Assembly: GCA_963841065.1 (NCBI GenBank)
Contig: CAWJBI010000020.1
Location: forward strand, 62,001-126,000
DNA length: 64,000 nt
Direction: 5' to 3'
Source of the DNA: M0108 sp963841065
Lineage (GTDB): Bacteria > Pseudomonadota > Gammaproteobacteria > Chromatiales > Chromatiaceae
The notes below the pieces were generated by a model. It was not told the origin of the DNA. It worked only from the letters and a program-made list of their open reading frames with translations, and did no database searches. Below are positions 37,289 through 46,274 of the stretch, in pieces (within the stretch, counting starts at the first letter, position 1; each line of letters begins with the position of its first letter). The position numbers and the translations under genes are program-made.

Positions 37289-37603
37289 TTTAGTGGACCC
37301 CAAATCCATGACAGTTTCCGGCCGAGTTTAAGCTGGTCTGACTTCTTCAGCTCGCGCTTCGTTTCAAAGAGCGCCGCCGCCCACTCCAGGATCTCTTTTC
37401 TTCCACTGCCCGACCTGCGCCGGGTGAACTCCGTAAGCCTGGCCAATCTCGTTGACCGTCTTGCCCCCCGGATCGCCTCTGAACCCACCTTTGCCTTGAA
37501 GGCCCCGGTGTAGCTCCGACGCTTTGCTTCGCTCATCGTTCTCTGCCCCTTTAAGAACTGGCGGCAAGCTTAACCTGCTGTCCGGTTTTTGGGGTCGACT
37601 TTA
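37289..37603 (-). mobile_element. 315-bp IS3-family remnant (orfA only) with imperfect terminal inverted repeats
   Basis: Ends 37289-37314 and 37578-37603 are about 26-bp imperfect inverted repeats (core GACCCCAAA...GACAG). Inside, on the minus strand, three frames join into an IS3 OrfA: MSEAKRRSYTGAFKAKVGSE, then KTVNEIGQAYGVHPAQVGQ, then EILEWAAALFETKRELKK. The two shifts lie in a run of six G (near 37470) and a run of A (near 37400). OrfB is absent, so it cannot move by itself. No clear target duplication is seen; one side abuts an IS91-type fragment. Confidence 0.7.
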
Positions 37604-37819
37604 CCTTGCGCCGGTCCCCGTCGGGTAGTCCTTATAGCTCAGTTCCACCGACTCGCCGTCGAAGCCCAGCAGCCGGCTGCCCGCCAGGGCGATGCGATGG
37701 CTGTAGTGACCCAGATAGTCCACCACCGTCCCTGCCGGATCGGAAACGGCAGGATCATGACCATCTTGGTGGCCGTGACGGAATCCGCCAGATCCCCGCC
37801 CAGGTCCTAGACCAGTCAT
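37604..37819 (-). pseudogene. IS91-family transposase fragment (catalytic middle part)
   Basis: The minus-strand peptide GTVVDYLGHYSHRIALAGSR followed by LLGFDGESVELSYKDYPTG matches the tyrosine region of IS91 Y2 transposases (YLGRYTHRVA...). Both ends are missing; the downstream end stops exactly at the IS3 remnant, suggesting that element inserted into or recombined with it. Confidence 0.7.
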
Positions 37820-37974
37820 TTAACCCTGGGCCAGCACCCTGGTATTGACGTCGGAGTGATATCCGACGGAGGCGACTGCGGCGAGTCCCTTGACCCGATG
37901 CGAAAGGGCGCGGGATACTCGGAACAAGGCAGCCACTTGCCAACCGTCCGTCTCCATCCGCGAGGATCTCCCCT

Positions 37975-39270
37975 TTGCTTCTCAACCAACTCTTGTTTAT
38001 AGCCCTGCTGATCGCGGCCAGCGCCCTCTTTTCCCTGTCGGAGATCTCGCTGGCGGCCTCGCGCAAGATCAAGCTGCGTCTGCTGGCGGACGCGGGCCAG
38101 GAAAGCGCGCGGCTGGTGCTGGCGCTCCAGGAAAAGCCCGGGCATTTCTTCACCGCGATCCAGATCGGCCTCAACGCCATCGCCATCCTGGGTGGCATCG
38201 TCGGTGAGCAGACCCTGTCGCCCTTTGTGGTCGCGGCCCTGCGACCCCTCTATGACGGCCCGTATCTCGATACGATCGGCTTTGTGATCGCCTTCATCTT
38301 CGTCACCTCCCTCTTTGTGCTGTTCGCGGACCTGCTGCCCCGGCGCCTGGCCATGGTCCGGCCCGAGGCCGTGGCCATGGCGATCGTGCGGCCCATGCGC
38401 TTCTTTATCTGGCTGACATCGCCCCTGGTATGGTTGTTCGATGGCCTGGCGAACCGCTTGTTGCGCTGGCTGCAGCTCCCCACCAGCCGCGCCGAGGACT
38501 TCTCGGCGGCGGAGATCGTCGCCATGGCCAACGCCGGCGCCCAGGCCGGGGTGCTGCTGCGCCAGGAACAGCAGATGATCAGCAAGGTCTTCGAGCTCGA
38601 TACCCGCATCGTGCCCTCGGCGATGACGGCGCGGGACAGCATCGTCTTCCTGACCCTGTCAGAGTCGGAGGAGAGCATCCGCGCCAAGATTGCCACCACC
38701 CCCCACGGCAAATTCCCCCTGTGCCGGGACACCATCGACAGCGTGGTGGGCTATGTGGCCTGGCGGGACATACTGGCGCGCCTCATGGACGGCAAACCCC
38801 TCTCGATGCGCATCGAGCCCATGGTGCGCACCGTACTGGTATTACCGGACTCCCTGACCCTGTTCGAGGCCCTGGAGCGTTTCCGCGACGCCAAGGAGGA
38901 CTTTGCCCTCATCGTCAATGAATACGCCCTGATCGTCGGCCTGCTGACCCTCCAGGACGTCATGAGTACCGTGATGGGGGAACTCGCCAGCCCCTTCCTG
39001 GAAGAGATGATCGTGCGCCGCGACGACCAGTCCTGGCTGATCGACGGCGCCACGCCCATCGAGGACGTGATGGCGGCCCTGCTGATCCCCGAGTTCGAGG
39101 GTTTCGAGAACTACGAGACCATCGCCGGCTTTCTGATGTACAGCCTGCGCAAGGTGCCCCGCCGCACCGATGCCGTCATCTATGCCGGCTACAAGTTCGA
39201 AGTGGTGGACCTGGACAATTTCCGCATCGACCAGGTCCTGGTCACGCGCGATAGCCCCCCGCCCCCTTAG
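37975..39270 (+). CDS. paeA: CNNM/CorC-type transporter, YtfL (PaeA) family
   Basis: 431 residues. The DUF21 (CNNM) domain has four hydrophobic segments and begins ALFSLSEISLAASRKIKLRL, nearly the E. coli YtfL signature. Then FFTAIQIGLNAIAILGGIVGE, tandem CBS domains (about 215-335, PLCRDTIDSVVGYVAWRDIL) and a CorC/HlyC C-terminal domain (SWLIDGATPIEDV). In E. coli YtfL was renamed PaeA, linked to polyamine (cadaverine, putrescine) export. The start is TTG at 37975 with GAGGAT 8 bases upstream. Monocistronic, next to IS debris. Confidence 0.9.
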   Translation: MLLNQLLFIALLIAASALFSLSEISLAASRKIKLRLLADAGQESARLVLALQEKPGHFFTAIQIGLNAIAILGGIVGEQTLSPFVVAALRPLYDGPYLDTIGFVIAFIFVTSLFVLFADLLPRRLAMVRPEAVAMAIVRPMRFFIWLTSPLVWLFDGLANRLLRWLQLPTSRAEDFSAAEIVAMANAGAQAGVLLRQEQQMISKVFELDTRIVPSAMTARDSIVFLTLSESEESIRAKIATTPHGKFPLCRDTIDSVVGYVAWRDILARLMDGKPLSMRIEPMVRTVLVLPDSLTLFEALERFRDAKEDFALIVNEYALIVGLLTLQDVMSTVMGELASPFLEEMIVRRDDQSWLIDGATPIEDVMAALLIPEFEGFENYETIAGFLMYSLRKVPRRTDAVIYAGYKFEVVDLDNFRIDQVLVTRDSPPPP

Positions 39271-39421
39271 GCGCCCTTCCCTACCCGGGTATCCGTGTCT
39301 TCCCCAAGGCGAGCAACCAGCCCTTTGACCCGGTCCGGGAAACCGAAAACAGAGGTGTTTTGGATATACTTATCCGAACCCGGCCCGAGCCGGCCCTCAC
39401 TGACATGCGGAGATCGAGAAA

Positions 39422-39781
39422 ATGACGGCTTTCTTGTCACATCCTGGACGGGCGTCCATGGCCGGCGCCGGCCCCCTGACGGCCCTGCTCGCCGCGCTGG
39501 CGCTGGGTGGCTGCGGCTCGTCGCCCAACTATCCCACCGGCACCATCGCCATCACGGTTAAGCCTGGCGACACCGGAACCTGTATCACGGCGCCCTGTCA
39601 GGTCAGCCTGGTGATGCCCCCGGGCCAGGGCAGCTACGAGGTCACGGGCAATGAGGTACGGGTCGGCACCTACCCGGCGGGGCGGACGGTCAATCTGGGC
39701 GGTTACTATGAATCCCAGAAATTCGTCATCGTCGGCGCCAATGTGGAGCCCATCTATGTCTATGTTCCAAATCAACGCTGA
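39422..39781 (+). CDS. Small hypothetical lipoprotein
   Basis: 119 residues. The signal peptide ends in a lipobox LALGGCGSS (Cys at about 35). The mature part is beta-rich and contains a Cys pair (GTCITAPCQV), so a disulfide is possible. GGAG precedes the ATG at 39422; ATG at 39458 would give a shorter signal peptide. TATACT at 39365-39370 may be a -10 box. Family not recognised. Confidence 0.65.
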   Translation: MTAFLSHPGRASMAGAGPLTALLAALALGGCGSSPNYPTGTIAITVKPGDTGTCITAPCQVSLVMPPGQGSYEVTGNEVRVGTYPAGRTVNLGGYYESQKFVIVGANVEPIYVYVPNQR

Positions 39782-39834
39782 GGGCCGCGGTCACCTGGCT
39801 GAGTGACAGGCGCCCCCGGGCATCAGAGAACCCT

Positions 39835-40479
39835 CTAGGGGCGCATCCGGCCGCGTGCGATGGCCAGACGCAGGGCGCGCGCCGCCACCGCCGGGTCCTC
39901 GGCGGCCATGAGGGCGGAGACGACGGCGATGCCATCGGCGCCGGCCGCCATGACCGGCCCCGCATTGCGCTCATTGAGGCCGCCGATGGCGATCAAGGGC
40001 AGGTGGGTGACGGCGCGGATCGCGGCCAGCCCGGCCAGGCCGGTGGCCGTCGGGGTATCCCGCTTGGTCGGGGTGTCGAAGACGGGGCTCACACCCAGAT
40101 AATCCGCCCCCTCGCGGGTAGCGCGCCGGGCCTCCTCCGGCGTGCTGACCGAGACGCCGAGGAGGCATTCCGTGCCGACCAGCCGCCGGGCCAGGTCGCA
40201 GGGCATGTCGTCCTGACCCAGATGGACCCCGGCCGCGCCGCAGGCCAGGGCCAGGTCAATGCGGTCATTGACGATGAGCGGCACCCCCAGGGGGTCCAGC
40301 AGGGCCTTTAGCTCCAGGGCCAGCCGGAGGGTGTCCCGGGTGCTGGTGTCCTTGTCGCGAATCTGGACGACGCTGGCGCCACCCTGGACGGCGGCGCGGA
40401 CGATCTCGACCAGCCCCCGGCCCCGGGCGGCGGCGCGATCGGTCACCAAATAGAGGGCGTAGTCGATGGCCCGCGCCAT
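39835..40479 (-). CDS. thiE: Thiamine-phosphate synthase
   Basis: 214 residues, TIM-barrel enzyme coupling HMP-PP and HET-P to thiamine phosphate. It has VQGGASVVQIRDKDTSTRD, PLIVNDRIDLALACGAAGVHLGQDD, LLGVSVSTPEEA, YLGVSPVFDTPTK and IGGLNERNAGPVMAAGADG. It begins 4 bases after thiM, so they form a thiM-thiE salvage unit. Confidence 0.96.
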   Translation of the reverse strand: MARAIDYALYLVTDRAAARGRGLVEIVRAAVQGGASVVQIRDKDTSTRDTLRLALELKALLDPLGVPLIVNDRIDLALACGAAGVHLGQDDMPCDLARRLVGTECLLGVSVSTPEEARRATREGADYLGVSPVFDTPTKRDTPTATGLAGLAAIRAVTHLPLIAIGGLNERNAGPVMAAGADGIAVVSALMAAEDPAVAARALRLAIARGRMRP

Positions 40480-40483
40480 GGGC

Positions 40484-41299
40484 TTATTCGACGACCAGGC
40501 GGGCTTGCTGCCTCACCCGCTCGGGGGTGATCTCGTCGAGGGCATCGATGAGGCGCGTGCGGAAGCTGCCGGGTCCCGGGTCGCCCTCCGCCGCCATCTC
40601 GCCGGCAATGCCATAGACGGCCAGGGCGCCGATACTGGCGAGCAAGGGGTCGGGCTGCACCGCGGCAAAGGCGCCGACCAGGGCTGAACAGACGCAGCCC
40701 GTGCCCGTCACCCGGCTCATCAGGGGGTGTCCGTTGGCCAGGCGTACCCGGCGCTTGCCATCGGTGATGAAGTCCTCGGGGCCCGTCACCACCACCAGGG
40801 CCCCGGAGTCTTTGGCGATGGCGATCGCCGCCTCCCGGGCCTCCTCGACGCCACGGGTCGAATCGACGCCCTTGGTCGCGCCGCCGGCCGCGGCGAGTGA
40901 CAGTATCTCGGAGGCGTTGCCACGAATGATCGTCGGCTTGACCTCCTCCAGGAGCAGCAGCGCCGTCTCGGTGCGCAGCCGGGTGGCGCCAGCACCCACC
41001 GGGTCCAGGACGATGGGGAGGCGGCGCGCCCGCGCGGCGCGCCCGGCGGCAAACATGGCGTCGATCCAGGGTCGCGACAGGGTGCCGATATTGAGGACCA
41101 GGGCCCCGGCCAGGCCCACCATCTCCCGTACCTCCTCGGTGGCGTGCGCCATGACGGGCGAGGCGCCGATGGCCAGCAGGGCGTTGGCGGAAAAGTCCAT
41201 CACGACATAGTTGGTGATGTTGTGGACCAGCGGCCGCTGGCGCCGCAGCTCCGCAAGCGATTGGGCCGCGGCATCGATAGGGTTGTTGCTCATGTCCAT
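40484..41299 (-). CDS. thiM: Hydroxyethylthiazole kinase
   Basis: 271 residues from the ATG at 41299 (MDMSNNP). Ribokinase-like fold: PLVHNITNYVVMDFSANALLA, VLDPVGAGATRLR, IIRGNASEIL, VVTGPEDFITDG and the anion hole/catalytic GTGCVCSALVGAF, with Cys in place as in Bacillus ThiK-type enzymes. It phosphorylates the thiazole alcohol for thiE, next in the operon. I looked for a TPP riboswitch in the 185-base leader and found none. Confidence 0.95.
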   Translation of the reverse strand: MDMSNNPIDAAAQSLAELRRQRPLVHNITNYVVMDFSANALLAIGASPVMAHATEEVREMVGLAGALVLNIGTLSRPWIDAMFAAGRAARARRLPIVLDPVGAGATRLRTETALLLLEEVKPTIIRGNASEILSLAAAGGATKGVDSTRGVEEAREAAIAIAKDSGALVVVTGPEDFITDGKRRVRLANGHPLMSRVTGTGCVCSALVGAFAAVQPDPLLASIGALAVYGIAGEMAAEGDPGPGSFRTRLIDALDEITPERVRQQARLVVE

Positions 41300-41484
41300 G
41301 AATTTTGACTCGGTTGCTGATGGCGGAAGCGACGGTGACGGCCAGTTAAAACCCCGCGTCCGCAAGTGCTGGCGAAAGAAAGTAAAAGCGCCTCACGGAG
41401 CTAAGGGCGGAACTCGTCCCCGCGTACCGTTGGCCTGGGTCAACCCTTGCACGGGAGGTCCGACGTAAGCGCAACACGCCGCGT

Positions 41485-41880
41485 CTAAATTAGATCGATG
41501 GCGTGGCGCTTCAGGTCCGCGAGGCTGAGGATGCGCAGCACCTGCTGGTGGGTAGCCCTCAGCACCACCCGGGGCGCTACGCCAGCCTCCAACGCCTCCC
41601 GCCAGCGCGCCGCGCACAGGCACCAGCGGTCACCTGGCTTCAGGCCCGGAAACTCGAACTCCGGATGCGGGGTGATCAGGTCGTTGCCTTGCCGCAGGGA
41701 ATACTCCAGAAATTCCGCCGTGACCCGGGCGCAGACTCCATGCAGGCCCACGTCATCCGGACCCGTCGCGCAACTGCCGTCGCGATAGTAGCCGGTCGCC
41801 AGGTCGCCATCCGAGCAGGGGGCCAGAGGCTCCCCAAGCACGTTCAGGGGCTCGTCTCTACGGGGAAATCCACCGTCCAT
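41485..41880 (-). CDS. DUF2237 family protein
   Basis: 131 residues: NVLGEPLAPCSDGDLATGYY, GSCATGPDDVGLHGVCARVT, EFLEYSLRQGNDL, FPGLKPGDRWCLCAARWREAL and VVLRATHQQVL. Four or more conserved cysteines suggest metal binding, but no function is established for the family. Monocistronic and divergent from ygiQ. Confidence 0.9.
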   Translation of the reverse strand: MDGGFPRRDEPLNVLGEPLAPCSDGDLATGYYRDGSCATGPDDVGLHGVCARVTAEFLEYSLRQGNDLITPHPEFEFPGLKPGDRWCLCAARWREALEAGVAPRVVLRATHQQVLRILSLADLKRHAIDLI

Positions 41881-41974
41881 CGCCTTCTCCTCTAATCATG
41901 ACAGGGTGGGGCCCTTGCCCGGTCCCACCTGCTTCGTCTATCGTCCCCCTACTATCCGTCAGCCGATCCCCGCC

Positions 41975-44140
41975 ATGCAAGCTGCCCGCGACCTCTTTTC
42001 CTACCCCCAGCATTGGGCCCACGAACTCGGCACGGCGCCGCAACTGCCCATGTCCCGGGCGGAGATGGACCTGCTGGGCTGGGATGCCTGCGATGTCATC
42101 ATCGTCACGGGCGATGCCTATGTGGATCATCCCTCCTTTGGCATGGCCATCGTCGGGCGACTGTTGGAGGCCCAGGGGTTCCGGGTCGGCATCCTCGCCC
42201 AGCCGGACTGGAATTCGGCGGAGGATTTTCGGCGCCTGGGCCGGCCGAACCTCTTTTTCGGTATCACCGCCGGCAATATGGATTCCATGGTCAACCGCTA
42301 CACCTCCGACCGGCGGCTACGCAGCGACGACGCCTACAGCCCCGGCGGCGAGGGCGGGCGGCGGCCGGACCGGTCGGTGCTCGTCTATGCCCAGCGGGCG
42401 CGGGAGGCCTACAAGGACACGCCCATCGTCCTGGGTGGCATCGAGGCCAGCCTGAGGCGCATCGCCCACTATGATTACTGGTCGGACAAGGTGCGACGTT
42501 CCGTCCTCATGGATGCCAAGGCGGACCTCCTCCTCTATGGCAATGCCGAGCGCGCCCTGGTGGAACTGGCCCATCGGCTAGCCGCCGGCGAGCCCATCAC
42601 GACCATCCGGGATCTGCGCGGCACCGCCTTTATGACCCGGGGCCTGCCCACGGACTGGGTCGAGATCGACGCCAGCACCCTCGATGACACCCGAGCAAGG
42701 CCCCAGCGGGACCCGCATCGCGATCCCTACAACCTGGATCCGGGCTGCGGGGCACCTGAGCCAGGGATGCCGGGAGGCGGGGCCTCGGCGGGCGCCACCC
42801 TGGGCGAAAGGGGGGCGCTGCCGGTGGCCGTACCTGTCCCGGACCTTGGCCAGGGGCCCCGTCAGGCCACTCGCACCCATACGCTCGTGCGCCTGCCCTC
42901 CTATGAGCAGGTGCGGGACGATCCCCTGCTCTACGCCCATGCCTCCCGGGTCTTTCATCTGGAGACCAATCCGGGCAATGCCCGCGCCCTGGCACAGGGC
43001 CACGGCGACCGCGACCTCTGGCTCAACCCGCCGCCCATCCCCCTGACCAGCGCCGAGCTGGACCGGGTGTACGAACTCCCCTACAGCCGCCGGCCCCACG
43101 ACAGCTACGGTGGGGCGCGCATCCCGGCCTGGGAGATGATCCGCTTCTCGGTCGCCATCATGCGCGGCTGCTTCGGCGGCTGCACCTTCTGCTCCATCAC
43201 CGAGCACGAGGGCCGCATCATCCAGAGCCGTTCCGAGGCCTCCATCCTGCGGGAGATCGAGGAGCTGCGCGACCGCACGCCGGGGTTTACGGGGGTTCTC
43301 TCGGACCTGGGCGGCCCTACCGCCAACATGTGGCGCCTGGGCTGCCGCGACCCGGCCATCGAGTCCGCCTGCCGGCGTCTCTCCTGCGTCTTCCCGGGCA
43401 TCTGCAAGAACCTGGGCACGGACCACGACCCCCTCATCCAGCTCTACCGCAAGGCCCGCGCCCTGCCCGGCATCAAGCGCGTCCTCATCGCCTCCGGCCT
43501 GCGCTACGACCTGGCGGTGCGCTCCCCGGCCTACATCCGCGAGCTGGCGACCCACCATGTCGGCGGCTATCTCAAGATCGCCCCCGAGCATACGGAGCCG
43601 GGGCCCCTGGCGCTGATGATGAAGCCCGGCATCGGCGCCTATGACCGCTTCAAGACCCTGTTCGACAAATATTCCCGGGAGGCGGGCAAGGAGCAGTACC
43701 TGATCCCCTACTTCATCGCCGCCCACCCGGGCACCCGGGACGAGGACATGCTCAATCTCGCCCTCTGGCTCAAGGGCAACGGCTTCCGCCCCGATCAGGT
43801 CCAGGCCTTCCTGCCCACGCCCATGGCCCTCGCCTCCACCATGTACCACACCGGCATCAACCCCCTGAAGCGGGTAACGCGGGGCGCAGAACCGGTGGTC
43901 CTGGCGCGCGGCGGGCGCCAGCGCCGGCTGCACAAGGCCTTCCTGCGCTATCACGACCCGGAGAACTGGCCCCTGCTGCGCGAGGCGCTGAAGCGGATGG
44001 GCCGCGCCGATCTGATCGGCAACGGCCAGCGCCACCTGGTGCCAGCCTGGCAACCCACCGGGCCGGGGCCCGGCCCCGAGGGCGGGGGACGCCGCGGGAC
44101 GGCCAGACCGGTGACCGGGAAAGGGCCTCACCGCACCTGA
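41975..44140 (+). CDS. ygiQ: YgiQ family radical SAM protein (UPF0313)
   Basis: 721 residues. The N-terminal YgiQ domain contains GWDACDVIIVTGDAYVDHPS and PIVLGGIEASLRRIAHYDYW. The radical SAM core carries the 4Fe-4S motif MRGCFGGCTFCSITEHEGR, and the C-terminal part has LPYSRRPHDSY, GYLKIAPEHTEPG, FLPTPMALASTMYHTG and a basic tail. Reaction unknown. ATG at 41975 (MQAARDLFSYP) is the family start, although the frame is open from 41906. It ends just before the left copy of a 49-bp repeat. Confidence 0.93.
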   Translation: MQAARDLFSYPQHWAHELGTAPQLPMSRAEMDLLGWDACDVIIVTGDAYVDHPSFGMAIVGRLLEAQGFRVGILAQPDWNSAEDFRRLGRPNLFFGITAGNMDSMVNRYTSDRRLRSDDAYSPGGEGGRRPDRSVLVYAQRAREAYKDTPIVLGGIEASLRRIAHYDYWSDKVRRSVLMDAKADLLLYGNAERALVELAHRLAAGEPITTIRDLRGTAFMTRGLPTDWVEIDASTLDDTRARPQRDPHRDPYNLDPGCGAPEPGMPGGGASAGATLGERGALPVAVPVPDLGQGPRQATRTHTLVRLPSYEQVRDDPLLYAHASRVFHLETNPGNARALAQGHGDRDLWLNPPPIPLTSAELDRVYELPYSRRPHDSYGGARIPAWEMIRFSVAIMRGCFGGCTFCSITEHEGRIIQSRSEASILREIEELRDRTPGFTGVLSDLGGPTANMWRLGCRDPAIESACRRLSCVFPGICKNLGTDHDPLIQLYRKARALPGIKRVLIASGLRYDLAVRSPAYIRELATHHVGGYLKIAPEHTEPGPLALMMKPGIGAYDRFKTLFDKYSREAGKEQYLIPYFIAAHPGTRDEDMLNLALWLKGNGFRPDQVQAFLPTPMALASTMYHTGINPLKRVTRGAEPVVLARGGRQRRLHKAFLRYHDPENWPLLREALKRMGRADLIGNGQRHLVPAWQPTGPGPGPEGGGRRGTARPVTGKGPHRT

Positions 44141-44141
44141 A

Positions 44142-44190
44142 ACCTCCGGCTTGAGGCGATTGCGCGACCTAAGGGGAGGACATCCCTCAG
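44142..44190. repeat. Left copy of a 49-bp direct repeat
   Basis: ACCTCCGGCTTGAGGCGATT and onward to CATCCCTCAG; identical to 58821-58869 except for two bases (GGGGAGGA versus GGGCTGGA). It lies between ygiQ and an IS91 fragment, in the same orientation as the right copy. Confidence 0.92.
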
Positions 44191-44773
44191 TAGCGTAGCA
44201 GCCGTTCCAGTCCGGCCCGGTCGTGTCCGGCGATGCCCACCGAGGCGTCGCGCGAGAAGCCGCTGCTGGCCCAGGCGAGCAGGTCGCGGGCATCATGGGG
44301 ATCGAGCAGCCCGAGGCGGGAGAACCAGCGCCGCACGCGGCGGCGTACCTGCGCTTCGATCACAGCAACCTCTTCTGGCGCCAGTGCCAGGGCCTGTCGG
44401 CACTGGACCCCACCGGCTTCGAGCGGGTCGAACATGCCGTCGGGGATGCCGCGTGCACGGGGTGCAACACGCGGTAGTGGCGGTGGCGATGGAGTGACGC
44501 ACCGAAGCGGTGGACGAAGCTCACCGCCCCGAGGCGCGCCCGCGGCGAGGCCCCTGGACTGCGCTCGCGCAGATGGGCCTCGACCACCCGCAGGAAGGGA
44601 TGCCGTACGGCAGTGACCGCCGTGGGCTCCCGCTCCAGGTACCAGCGCAGGCGCTTGGGCACCGACAGCACCCATTGCCGCACCGGCAGGGTGGGAAGAC
44701 GTGATCGACCAGGTGGGCGGCGGTCTCCGCCATGCGCCGGGCGGTGCACGACGGGCAAACGCCGCGCCCCTTC
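44187..44773 (-). pseudogene. IS91-family transposase fragment A
   Basis: Minus-strand frames give, in order, CPSC-like zinc-finger residues, LPVRQWVLSVPKRLRWYLE, PFLRVVEAHLRERSPGASP, VSFVHRFGASLHRHRH (HUH-type region), then RVRRWFSRLGLLDPHDARDL and SVGIAGHDRAGLERLLRY. This is the N-terminal and middle part of an IS91 transposase, frameshifted, cut at 44773 at the 5' side and at the 49-bp repeat at the 3' side. Positions 44379-44773 are nearly identical to 49121-49498 in fragment B. Confidence 0.85.
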
Positions 44774-44927
44774 GCGGACGCCTATGGCCGAGGGTCGAGT
44801 CGACGGTCCCTGACCGGCCAGGAGCGGCCACTGCTGGTTCGCAGACCCAGGTCCGCAGTCGAGTGGGCAGCGGACACTCGCCGCGGCCATGAGTTACGTA
44901 TACTGTCCCCGGAGCTTGTTGTCCTTC

Positions 44928-46030
44928 AGTGAGTTGGATATACCAGGTCCAGAGTTGGACGGGGTCGTTGCTGGTGAGCTTTGAGCGCAGTAAATAGCGG
45001 CCCTCACGCCGGCGGACCTGCCGGAGTTTCTTGCGATGGAGTGCAAAGGTGAAGGTGTCGGCGGTGACCGGTTGATCGCGTTCGGGTACCTGGATGCCCA
45101 CTAACCCATAGGCCCGACCGGCGTCCTTTTTGGCCGCGCCGAGTTTCAGGAAGAGGTCGTCGCGGCTGAGGGTTTGGCGTTGCAACTCCTGCAACCGTTT
45201 CCCTAATCGCTTCAGACGCCTTTGGCGCATGGCCCGGTCTTTGTCTTGGCGCCCGGCGCGGTGGGCCAGGACATACAACTCGCCGTCCTGCTCGAGGAGC
45301 TTGACCGTGACTTGGTCGCGCACCGCGGCCCAGGGCTTGGTCAGCAAGGACTGTTCCAGCTTGGTCAAGCGCCCTTTAGGGGTACCCACCAGATCGAACA
45401 CCGGTGGGTCTGACGCGCGCATCAGCGCCAGCCTCTCTTCGGTCGGAATGCCACGATCCATCACCCAGATGCGATCGGCCTTGCCGTATTGGGCCTTGAT
45501 CTTGGCCAGGGCATCGGTGAGGGTCTGCGCGTCGAGGGGATTGCCGGCGAGTACCTCGTAGGCCAAGGGCAAGCCGTCCGGGGTGGCGATGAGGGCGATG
45601 ACCAGTTGGACACCATCGGACCGCTTATCACGGCGGTAGCCAAATTTTCGCTTGCCGTGCTCCGGGGGATCGCATTCGAAATCAGTGCTGGTCAGATCGT
45701 AGAGCAGGATGTCGAAGCGGGCATCAAACAAGCGCCGCCAACGCTCCTGCAGATGGCTGCCTAACGCCTGTTTGTGCGCCACCAGATGATCAAGACAGCG
45801 GTAGAGGGTATGGCTGTGGGCGATGGCAACCTCCTCGCCGAGCAGGTCACCCATCGCAATGCGGTCGAACCAGTATTGCCGCGGGTGACTCCGCTGCAGT
45901 CCGCTCAGAGCTTGACCTGGACCACCGCACAGGCTAACGCTGGGGCCATGCGGTCCTCAGGGAACAGGGCCATCTGGGCGGCAGCGCCCGCCTCTTCGTC
46001 AAAGACCTCAATGGAACGGCACCAGGCCGC
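44928..46030 (-). pseudogene. IS1634-type DDE transposase, truncated and internally deleted
   Basis: The minus strand encodes FDILLYDLTSTDFECDPPEH, LVIALIATPDGLPLAYEVLA, IWVMDRGIPTEERLALM and LWTWYIQLTE, typical of IS1634/IS4-like transposases (two of the catalytic acidic residues visible). The last third is missing: at about 44930 the frame runs into unrelated DNA. A separate N-terminal piece (MALFPEDRMAPALACAVVQV) lies at about 45900-46010 with the segment between lost. Not functional. Confidence 0.8.
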
Positions 46031-46201
46031 CCGTTGCGCGTCTCAGAGTCGATGCCATGGGTTTAGGACCAGGGGCACGGGCCCCAAGCCGGGGCCTGGC
46101 GGGAGGCCGTTGAGCCGGCTCCCGGGAGAAACCTTTAACGCGGACCAGCACCGCCGGCTGACCCAGTTGCGGCGTGGATTCCGCAGTACTCGCCAAATAA
46201 C

Positions 46202-46222
46202 CCCCCCGGCAGGGCCGGGGGG
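46202..46222. terminator. GC-rich hairpin after the exported CARDB-like gene
   Basis: CCCCCCGGC, loop AGG, GCCGGGGGG: a 9-bp perfect stem 52 bases beyond the minus-strand stop at 46275. There is no long T tract, so efficiency is uncertain. Confidence 0.5.
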
Positions 46223-46274
46223 AAATGAGCACGTCTTATCGCGGCTTCCTTCCGCGGCGAGTCCAGCCGCGCGC

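Noticed and set aside
41300..41484. Possible TPP riboswitch before thiM
   Set aside because: Neither the CUGAGA nor the GAUC-containing conserved segments of the thi-box are present on the minus strand.
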